Below, piece by piece: positions 11,406 to 20,649 of a DNA stretch of 64,000 nt. The translations under genes and the position numbers were made by a program. The stretch lies in the NCBI GenBank assembly GCA_001414485.1, contig LLEY01000031.1:62001-126000 (forward strand), in the 5' to 3' direction. Source of the DNA: Calycina herbarum. Lineage: Eukaryota; Ascomycota; Leotiomycetes; Helotiales; Pezizellaceae. Under the pieces are notes generated by a model. The model saw nothing but the letters and a program-made list of their open reading frames with translations. It was not told the DNA's origin and did not search any database. Within the stretch, counting starts at the first letter, position 1, and the number at the start of each line of letters is the position of its first letter.

Positions 11406-13017
11406 CGGTGGAGGAGGGGGATGTGTATTGTATGGTGGGGTGAGGAGAGAAGTGTGTAATTTATTTGTTGGGATTTGAAGGGAAAATTAAGGTGTGCAAA
11501 AGCAGATTCGAATTGTTTTACATAGTTTGAGAACAAGTTGATATTGTTTACTACATTTTTTCTCTGCTGCCAACGGTATCATTCAGGGAGGCTTCGCTTA
11601 GGGTGCACACTAACTCGAGATTCCTTGGGAAAGTAGCACCCAATAGCTTTTCATGAATAACTAGTGGTTTCAAGTTAGTCTAAACGTTTTAGGACTGCTT
11701 TACGGCCTTCGAAGGTTTGTTCTAATTATTCCGAATGCTTGACTTTATTTTAAAATGTTCATTAGGCCGCGAAACGCTAAGCCGGAGCAAACCCAAGTGA
11801 GCCCACTTGGGCGGAAACTTGGGAAACTCATTAGCGGGGAATCTGGAGAAGACTCCATTCATTTCCGGGTCCACGGAAAGCTTTTTCTAACTCCATGGAC
11901 ATGATTTCTCCACTTCCTCACTACCCTCCGTACCAAACATAAATATCCCCACGACTTCTCGAAGGAAAAAAAAGCAGATAATTGAACATCAAGCCACGAA
12001 ATATGAAGCTACAAAACGACTGGACGGGATGACTTCCGGCAACGGCCAACCCACATGATTGTCTTCCAGGGTACTGGCCGGATGGTTGGTTACCTTACTT
12101 ATTTATCCCCGGTAAGTATGTGATGGCTTACACAGGCTTACAACGGCGGTACAGCCCTTGCCGCTTTCCCTAGTGAAATACAGGGGGGTCGGCAAACTGT
12201 TTAAAACGCCACGAATATTCGGGGTTCTTTTCGAGAAAGGTAAACTTGCGAATTGGAGATTTATCCAACAAGATTTCCTCGTAGGCTGATACGAGAAACA
12301 GTCTAAGTATTCAAAGAACCATTCGTGAACCACACGAAAACCCACCCCCTTTTTGGAGCCCAATCACGTGCATCCTCCCCTTTCCAATCCCTGCCAATCA
12401 CCTCCCATAGTTCATCCCAAACATCAATCTCAAAGAAACGAAACGTAACAAACCCCCACGCACTCCCAACCTCAAAACCCAAAGATCTTGGCTTCCAACT
12501 CCGTTCAAGCCAACCGGAATCATTCTTCCAACAACACGCCGCACACCAACAGTTTCAAGCCAATGGAACCGAGATTCGGGATGCGAGCTTATCGGGACAA
12601 TTGACTGCTTTAGGAAGCCGAAAGGACCTTTTATTTGGGAGGGGGCGACAGAGATACCGAGAGGTCGGTTGGCCCGTTTTACTGGAGTGCGGGAATTTTG
12701 TTTTCAATATTCCATATGTTGGTGGCTGAATTGGGAGTTGGTTGCAGACAGAACACCGATGGTTGGTTGTCAGGAACCTAGAGGTTGGGAGGTGAGAGAT
12801 AAACATGCATGCACATGGTTCTTCCATTCATATCAAACTTTCGATGCCTACCGTGTAACTCCCAAGGAAGAAAACTTCAGGGGGAGGTTCTGCGAACGCC
12901 AATACCTCGCGCGACAACCAAGTAAGCACGGAAGTACACAGTATTTTCTCTCATCCCTCTGAGAATACTCCGCAGAGTAATTTTCCTCTTCTCTTTCTCA
13001 ATCTAAAAAGCTTCCTA

Positions 13018-13046
13018 CTTTCGACAAGTGAATTTTTCGACAGTAG
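13018..13046 (+). repeat. Dispersed TTCGACAA...TTCGACAGTA repeat, copy
   Basis: Matches the shared core: TTTCGACAA, about 10 variable bases, TTTCGACAGTA. Further copies are at 1063-1088 (-), 1767-1792 (-), 15284-15312 (+), 16148-16177 (+), 16782-16812 (+) and 17561-17587 (+), plus a partial copy near 13716. Confidence 0.6.
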
Positions 13047-14136
13047 ATATCATAGGGACTAGAATTTTAAGCGACACTATTGCCCAGAATATAGCTAGTC
13101 CTGAGATTCCAGCCTCCCAGTCAAGAAATAGTACAGGACTAACAATTAAACGACTTGAACTTTGGAAGAAGCAAGCGCCACGCACGCATCAGCAGAAAAA
13201 AACTCGTTCTGTCACGATGACCGTTCAATTTCCTTCTCGGGCAGGCATCTGAAATAGAAAAGAGACTGAGGCCATGTATATCAAAGTGAGAACTTTTCAT
13301 TGAGTGCTAAATAGCTAGTACCGAGGTTCCAACTCGTATGAAAACATAAGAAACAAGATAGTGCTTGAACTCAAGTTTACTTGAAGTTTTATTTCTCTAT
13401 CCTCTAAGAGTTTTTTTTTTGCTTGAAAGCATGAGACAATAAACACAGCGATAAGACGAATAACTATCCGTGCTGGAGTAAATCATATACTGGGAGATAA
13501 ATTTGGCAAAATCCAATACAGACGCTGCTCTCCAATGCCCACGCACACCAACCAGTTTCACACGGTGGATCGCTCCACGAAAAATTCACCAGGTAAAATC
13601 AAAGTAAATACGAAGTCAATTTCCCCTTTCTTCGAAAAGACTTCACAATCACTTAAATGACTCTTTCGTTCCTTTCCGGACTTGTATGAGTCTCTACGTT
13701 TCGGCAGTGGGCAAGATTTCGACAATAAGTGTGAGTGTAAGTCAAGCGTTAAGTTACACCTGCTCTCGCCCCGGCTTTCCCTACGGCAAGGTCTCAATTT
13801 CCCATGCAGCTTCGTCCCACTCGTCCATCTTCTTCTTCAAATGATGGTTCACTTTTGTGAGGACAACCAGTTTCCAGACATCGACCTTGGTGGCAAAGTT
13901 AGCGGATCTGGACTGTTTGAAGGTCGGGTTCACCCATTCTAAGATTGCCATTCCCGCCAACTCCACCTAGCGAAATTGTTACGGAAAGTGCTCGAACTAA
14001 AGTTTACTTGAGCTTATTTCCCACGACTGCTTTACCCGGAGAGTCGGAAATTAGGAATCAAAATAAGGAATGGTCGGGGAAGCGAAGGCAAGGAATGGGA
14101 GGTTGAGGTATTTCCGAACAGCGAAAGTAATGATTA

Positions 14137-14174
14137 GATTAGATTAGATTAATGGCCATTAATCTAATCTAATC
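14137..14174. repeat. Perfect 19-bp palindrome of GATTA repeats
   Basis: GATTAGATTAGATTAATGG is followed immediately by its exact reverse complement, centred on GGCC. It lies at the left edge of the hAT relic and is a likely subterminal part of the element. Confidence 0.8.
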
Positions 14175-14189
14175 AACGCTTTTTAGTCG

Positions 14190-14252
14190 TTAATCATAAT
14201 CTAATCTAATCTAATCACGTTAATCAGATTAATAATTGATTAATTGATTAAT
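14190..14252 (+). repeat. 63-bp direct repeat, left copy
   Basis: Identical over all 63 bases to 14831-14893, starting TTAATCATAATC and ending TTGATTAATTGATTAAT. It flanks the hAT fragment on its left side. Confidence 0.9.
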
Positions 14253-14471
14253 ATAGCACGTGATCGGGCCCGCATAGTCGGAGGCCGGGCCGGATGCTCG
14301 GAGTGGTTTCGGAGTAGCGTTCCGTCGCTCTGGAGCTTAAGCGAGACCTCCTAAGCTGTCTTTTTACAACGTAACTTCTTTATTTTAAGCCTTAATTAAT
14401 TAACTATTAATTACTAATATTAAGCTTTATAAGCCTTATAAATACTTAGACATAACTATTCTATTCTCTCT

Positions 14472-14738
14472 ATATTAGCTAGGAAGTATCTATAAATACC
14501 TGCTACTTCGGCTCCTAGCAAGAGGCTCTTTAGTCAAGCTGCTCTGATTATTTCAAAGCAACGTGATAGATTCTCTTAAGAGACCTTTGAGGCTATTACT
14601 AGCTTAAAGAGCTAGGGCTTCTATATAGAGGAAGAGACAGAGGAAGAGAAGAAGGAGAGAGTAAAGAAGGAGGAAGAAGAGAAGAAGAACGGAAAGAAAG
14701 AGCCTGAGTTTAAGGATAACTACTTTATTATTAATTAG
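14472..14738 (+). pseudogene. hAT transposase C-terminal fragment, stop-riddled
   Basis: In one frame the sequence reads the hAT dimerisation signature: LARKYL, a stop, IPATSAPSKRLFSQAA, then KQRDRFS, a stop, ETFEAITSLKS, a stop, GF, followed by an acidic and lysine-rich tail to a terminal TAG. The internal stops sit where family members usually have Gln or Trp, as expected from C-to-T or G-to-A change (RIP). hAT transposases cut and paste DNA and dimerise through this region; the catalytic RNase H-like core is absent here. Confidence 0.8.
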
Positions 14739-14830
14739 TATATAAATATAATTATATGGTAATTAATCATATTAATCTAATTAATTATGATTAATCAAAA
14801 CCTATTAATCTAATCTAATCAAGGAACCTA

Positions 14831-14893
14831 TTAATCATAATCTAATCTAATCTAATCACGTTAATCAGATTAATAATTGATTAATTGATTAAT
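14831..14893 (+). repeat. 63-bp direct repeat, right copy
   Basis: Identical to 14190-14252. The 578 bp between the copies contains the transposase fragment. Confidence 0.9.
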
Positions 14894-16147
14894 TTGTTCT
14901 CACGCTGTTTCCGAATCATATCATGAGAAGTGGTTCTTTTGATATAATTTACTGATGAGAAACCAAAATCGGTCGATCACTAGACGTTTCTTTCACATCA
15001 TCTTCTTGTTTCCTTCGAGTAGCTGGATTCTAACAGATACAGTGACGGCAATTTCAATGTCCAAGTAGATAAGACCGAGAAGGGTTCGTCCTGCTGATGA
15101 GAGCTAGGAGTATTTTAACGACGATGTCCTCCCATATTGGGAGATCCAGCTTTTGCTGGACTGACAAACAGTGCAAGTAAAGTGTCTAAGATATACAACA
15201 TTAACTCTTGCTGCGAGAACCCTTCCTCCAAGCACTATTTCATTTCTCATCTTTCCGTTTCCGGATTCGAATTCAGATACTACTTTCGACAACAACAAGG
15301 ATATCGACAGTAAATTTGAGACATATTCAAGCTGTTGATTACATCAGTTTTATCGCTCGGGGTATGTATGGTTAGTGCTTGGATTCCAGCCTATGTTTCT
15401 CAATGGCTTCACTCCATTGATTAAAGAAAATCTAATGATTAGATCCCAACCGCCATAGGCTCGGCATTTTTCAAACGTGTATCGATAACGAACAGTTCTT
15501 ACACTCAGGTTGGCTTGAATTTATATCTCTCTATCATCAAGATCCTTTCTTTTATTTGAAAAATGTCGAAAGTTCCTGGAATGGTAGTACTAGCAGTAGT
15601 TTGAGGAGGGAAATTTGGAAAACATTGTTTTCTGGAAGCAATGACCTGGGTATTGATTTTCTGAAAACCCCCAGCCAGCAGCTCACGACGGGGTGCATGA
15701 ATTCGTAACTGGTCAAGATACGAATACTACTACTCAATTTTTCAAGCATGAAGGGAATCAATTCTATTATCCTAAAATGATCGAATAAGCATAATGACGT
15801 CATCATTATTCTTTTAGGAGATTTAGGACAATTGTTGTAGAATGGCAAGGGCCTCAGACTACAGTCACAAATTCTTGCAACCCCTGGTAACTCTAATTTC
15901 GAAGTTGCACTTGGGGTATTACTGGACAAAAGTGATTCGTTATAAATATCTTGTAACCCCTAAATCCAAGAGAGTAAGAGTGTAGGTAAAGAGCTACCGA
16001 GAACATCATGTGTTTTCCCACCTTCCTCACACCAATTATTCAACCTTCGCATACACATTCCAGACACCCAGCACAACTATGTAGAGCTCCAGCAGGAGAG
16101 GATTTATGAAGCTCACATAGTTTAGGTTAGTTCAAACGAATTCCCCC

Positions 16148-17620
16148 TTTTTCACAACAAATAAAATTCCGACTGTAACTCCTGAAGGTATCGCGATTTC
16201 AAATTCTCTCAAAGTCCTTGTCTTGCCGATTGCTTTGGATCCCGAATACAATTATCTCGTGGCCTTCACACCCTCTACAGCCAGCAAATCTTCGAAGTCC
16301 TCATCACGAACTCCCTTCCCAAAAGTAGGTCAAAAATCGCCATTGACTGAGATTATTGGGTAGACCTTCAACTCAGCGTGATATTTTATACTTCCTTTTT
16401 TCGAAATTTCTCCCATGTTTCTCAAAGTTATCCTAGAGATCGAGGAACCATGTATAATTAATCTGGTATTCAAAACAATAAGCTCGGTATAAAATTTCTA
16501 AAATCCTCAAACCAAGAATATCAGGCTTTGAGGTTCTCTTGCTTTGTCTCGCGAGAGAGATTCTCGACAAATTAAAGGACTACAATGCTGTAGGTTTAAG
16601 AAATACCACCAAGAAGCTGCGAGAGCCATCATCACAATCTGCGTGTTCACTGACGACAAGGAAATACGAGTATAGCTAAATCGTGTTTTGTTTAAATCTT
16701 GCTACTTTGAAAACTCCATAAAAGCTCTTTAATCCTACTTTATAGTTTACAATTATTTTCTAGATCTAAACGAGAACACCCCTTTCGATAACAACCAAAC
16801 TTTCGACAGTAACTCCAGAAAGTAGAATTTTCAACCTCCCATCGAAGTCCTCGCTCTCCTTCTCCCTTTACAAGTTCAAGTAGCAGTGCCTACCGAAACT
16901 CGAAATTCAATTATCTTGTGGCCATTGTGGCGGTGAAAACTTCCTTCCGGGCAACAAATAGCGAGCTCCTCCGTCTAAATTTGTTTGCTACAGATTTCAA
17001 ATCTCCAGATATCATTTTATACATCCTCCTTCTCGAGCTCAAGCAATTTTCAAGGTTCGGAGGAGTAGCAGTAAAGAATGAAAGAAGTAGCTTGACCGAG
17101 TTTTTAATGTACTGGTTCGGAATATGCTCTATAGGACGGTAATTATTTCAAGAAGTTGGTAAGAACAATTGTCTTCCACCTCCTAGTTTTTCTCAAATGC
17201 CACATGCTGAAATAAAATTTGCCTCAGAGATTATTCACCATCACGCTTCATAGTGACGGTAAACAAGACTCACTCATACATGCTTAAAGTTAAAGCTCCA
17301 AGCTCCATGTCGCCAAAGTGTTCTAGGATCATCCCGACCATCTGATGGAACATAAAGTAGCTCCTTAGAATTGCGAAAAGAGACATGGTCAAAGGGATAA
17401 TAGATTTTTTCCTAGGTCTTTCCGTATTTTGCGCAATTGCCGATGACCACCACACACTTCCTGTCTACCTCCCTTCTGTTTGTTTCCTCCCCCTTGCCCT
17501 TCAAGGAGATTTCTATAACAGCCCTCATCTTTCTTCCCAATCTCGAATGAGAAATGCCATTTCGACAACAAACAAAACTTCGACAATAGATCTTACCCCT
17601 CTCAAAGTCTCAAGTTAAAT
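16148..17620 (+). repeat. Diverged long-period repeat, about 0.63-0.78 kb
   Basis: The TTCGACAAC...GACAGTAACTCC core recurs near 16148, 16782 and 17561. Secondary matches keep the same order: CAATTATCTCGTGGCC at 16249 against CAATTATCTTGTGGCC at 16908, and an AAAGTCCT/GAAGTCCT segment after each core. The copies therefore look like members of one diverged unit rather than chance motif hits. Confidence 0.5.
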
Positions 17621-18743
17621 CAAACTTCTCGTTCCAGATTCTAGAGAATTCAAAATAGCGATGTCCGATCTTTGTAGCTTGCACGACGAGAATATTTCGA
17701 TGTACTGTACATTGTGTTCTTCTATCCAGAAAAGCCCAATTCATAGTTTGTCCTTCAGAAACAAGGCAACCGGAGGAGTTTAAATACCATAGGCTGTTTC
17801 AAAAGTCTTGACATGGTAGATATGAGTGAGAGGGTGGGAGGAAATGGAGGGAAAAGATTGAGTTTTTGATAGCCCTTGTGATGCTGAGAAGTTGTGGCTG
17901 CCTGGTCTTCAAGAAGTTCCCAGAATGATTACGTTGAAATTTGGGGATAATGTAATAGCTGAATTAAACATGAGAAAGCGCCAACCCTTCTCTTATGAAA
18001 GCCCCCAGAATAAAACCCAAAAGCAACCGGTAATGGCACAATCTCACCAAAAAATACAAGATCCACATTTCATATCACTCTACATATCTCTCAATTCCGA
18101 TATCAAATACATACATCATCATCAGATTCCTATCAACGACGGGGCAACGCATAGAGTTGATTCCAGGATGTAATCTTATTTGACCTCCATCATGATGAAC
18201 CAGAGCCCAGACTTCCCTTGGAAATTGTCATTTGACTAGTACCACCAAGATCATAACCCCTGGTTGGTTAGGTTGGGAACGAGAGAAGCAATGGACAGCA
18301 AATTTGCGTTTGACAGTAAACTAAAACCGTACAAAATTCCTTCAAAGTCTAGCAGTTCTGATAAAATCACTTTCAGCAGTGCAATTTTCTTTTCAGAGAA
18401 TTTATTCTTGGGGTTGGTAGATTCTCATTGGCGCTTATAGGCCAGACCCCAAAGCGTGGGTTGGTCTGGTGGTTGTTTTGCCTTCATTCCTACTTTAGAT
18501 CAGGGTCCTTTATTGCGTTGGCCCGTTGAAGTTTGCAATTGATGTGGTGGCCTGATTGCCGACACAATTTTGTCAAGACGACATATAATGAAGCAATACA
18601 AAAAGAGTATTATTGAATCAAATAAAAATGATTAAAAGAGATAACTGAAATAGCTTAACAAGATCCCCGGCGCACACATCAAATTCCCATCCCCGATATA
18701 TCATATCCATCACAGCACCATCAAGCTTTCCAACATGAAGCAC

Positions 18744-19367
18744 TTATTCATGGGAATGCAAGTACTCAATCTTTTCCACAGCTTCCTTGTAATATCCATC
18801 AACCGCATCCTTTCCCTTCTCAATGACACCCCATTTCCCCGCTTTGAGCTCCGCCTGGGCGGCTCTAACCTGGTCCAGAGCATTGGCAGTCTTCTGGAAG
18901 AAGTCCACGAGAATGTCCAAGGACTGCGTATACAGGATCGCAGCAGCATGTTGCCACTTCCCCGGCATCGGCCCGATCACGGCAATGACAGACTGCGTGG
19001 TATCTTGTATGGCCTTTTCGAGCCCAACTTTGAAGCCCTCGCCATAACTGAAGGTATTTGACCAATCCTCTTGGATCAAAGTCGCAGTCCCAGTGTGCCA
19101 CCGAAGTTCCTCGATTGAGTCCGAGGCATGTTTGTAGTTGGAGAGTCCGGCGAAGGCGGCGTGGAGGCTGATGTCTTTGAGCTCTTTGTTGGCTTTTTCG
19201 GCTTCGGGGGTGTGTCCACCTGCGTCGGAAAAGAATGATGCAAGAGGGCCAGCGATTTTCTTGCTGGCGGCTTGAGCGTGGGCGTCGACTTTGGCTGCCC
19301 AATCGGGGTTCGAATCTTTTGTTGAGCTCGATGAGCCAGGAGTTAAGTTGGAGAGAATGGTAGTCAT
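18744..19367 (-). CDS. Hypothetical helical protein of 207 residues
   Basis: A single uninterrupted frame gives 207 residues from ATG at 19367, which has G at -3 and a TATA-like TATAAGAGA about 105 bases upstream. The frame stays open above this ATG, but that stretch is low-complexity and looks like leader. The product has no signal peptide or membrane helix. It is predicted largely alpha-helical and rich in Ala, Lys, Glu and Gln, with segments such as FFSDAGGHTPEAEKANKEL, HAAFAGLSNYKHASDSIEE and FQKTANALDQVRAAQAEL. It ends in KIEYLHSHE. I do not recognise a family. The clean frame and codon use unlike the surrounding AT-rich DNA argue that it is a real gene. It is probably a soluble cytoplasmic or secreted-by-other-means protein specific to related fungi. 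Confidence 0.7.
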   Translation of the reverse strand: MTTILSNLTPGSSSSTKDSNPDWAAKVDAHAQAASKKIAGPLASFFSDAGGHTPEAEKANKELKDISLHAAFAGLSNYKHASDSIEELRWHTGTATLIQEDWSNTFSYGEGFKVGLEKAIQDTTQSVIAVIGPMPGKWQHAAAILYTQSLDILVDFFQKTANALDQVRAAQAELKAGKWGVIEKGKDAVDGYYKEAVEKIEYLHSHE

Positions 19368-19470
19368 GGCGTTGAAGGTGTTGAAGGACTTGTGAGGGAA
19401 TTGTGATGGGACTGTGAAATGGAAAGAGGGTTTGATGCTGAGTTTCTTTTGGTTTGGAAAGAAAGAGAGG

Positions 19471-19479
19471 TCTCTTATA
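19471..19479 (-). promoter_or_regulatory. TATA-like box of the 207-residue hypothetical gene
   Basis: TATAAGAGA on the minus strand, 104-112 bases upstream of the ATG at 19367. Position and sequence suit a fungal core promoter. Confidence 0.4.
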
Positions 19480-20649
19480 TGGCACTCGTGAGGGTGCAGA
19501 AGCCACACTTCAGTGAGTCCCGAGTATTGTCAGAGCTACCAATAATACATTTTGTACTTTCCGAGGTTCTTCTGCATGTTTAACTAGTGATTCGTAGAGT
19601 GTCCACCAAGTTGGGTAGGACAGTGACACCAGTGTAACGCCCGTCCCCGGAATGATGGTACTGGTATGGTGCAGTTGTGGTAAGTTTTGAGATAGTTGCG
19701 ACATGATCTTCTCTGACCACGGCGATGCAGAAAATTGGAAAGAAAAGAATGAAAAAGGAAGGCACGCTTGAAAGACCGAAAATTGTTGCGGCTACTGAAC
19801 GAAGAATCAAATACCAACGAAGAGGAAGAAATTGCTGCAACGCCAACTCAAGGGATTGATACTAAACGCGGGAACACCTTGAAGGAAACACTTGTAATAT
19901 CACCACATTGACGAACTGAAAACATTGGCTGCTACCCCATATGGTACATTGGCTACAGGTGTGATGTGATGAGCTTGGACGACGAGATTGAGATGAAGTA
20001 ATGATACACCATTTGTGCACCCCATCAGAGAAAACCGAGGTTCAATAATCAGCCAACTTGGCCACTTGATGTTCGAGGGCTTTGTTTTCTTCTGAATGGG
20101 TGCTGATAATGCTGATCCCGGAAGCAATACTTTGCTACACAGAGACAGCCACGCACGACGTGAAGGAAAGGCAAAAAACATCAGACGAGAACGAGGACAA
20201 ATGTGGTGATTTCGCTCAAAGTCAGCTGAGACACGAGCAATATGACGGATGTGTAGCTGACCCGTAAATTAAAACTCGAAGCCAGCCACAAGTGTGGACA
20301 GAATCGAGATGCCAGAACTTGGAGGGGTTCTGGCGTTGTTGAGTTTGTTAAGGAAGAGAACTGATGAGGAGGGGGAAGTTCGCACGCCGCCGCCGATGTA
20401 GACTCCGATATCACATGATATCGGCCCGAATATGATCCGACTCCGGGTCTAAGTTGCTAGGATGTCAAAAATATATGGAATTTCGCGACTGCTGCAGACG
20501 AAAGAACAATACAAACCAAAACCAGAGACACAACCCTTTCAGATTTGCGGTATCGCGAAATTTGCATCTGGCCCTCAAGCGCAATATTCTATTGCAACTA
20601 TCCACACCACAATACCAAACAGGCCAAGTGCCGCATAACGTTGTACAAG
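19480..20649. other. Intergenic region between two divergent genes
   Basis: About 1.2 kb with no supported gene. Open frames of 60-95 codons on both strands are overlapping and lack domains. It must hold the upstream region of the plus-strand SR-rich gene. Confidence 0.55.

Larger units (their letters stand above)
14131..14893 (+). mobile_element. Internally deleted hAT-family DNA transposon relic
   Basis: A fragment encoding the hAT C-terminal dimerisation region lies inside TAATCTAATC-rich subterminal repeats. Outer limits are approximate: no clean terminal inverted repeat or 8-bp target duplication was found. Everything upstream of the C-terminal domain is missing, so it cannot be autonomous. 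Confidence 0.6.
11406..18743. other. 7.3-kb gene desert with repeats and transposon relic
   Basis: No open frame here shows coding character; the longest (about 130 codons near 12.3-12.7 kb) are AT- or repeat-rich and match nothing I recognise. The region holds diverged copies of a TTCGACAAC-type non-coding repeat, two related segments near 13365 and 13988 sharing GAACT(C/A)AAGTTTACTTGA, and a decayed hAT fragment flanked by identical 63-bp repeats. It may also contain the 3' end of the Pth11-like transcript. Confidence 0.65.

Noticed and set aside
12325..12729. 134-codon plus-strand open frame in the gene desert
   Set aside because: No recognisable domain, no splice-consistent extension, and composition like its non-coding surroundings.
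19302..19320. GGGGTTCGAATC resembling a tRNA B box
   Set aside because: It lies inside the 207-residue coding frame, and no matching A box or cloverleaf arms were found.
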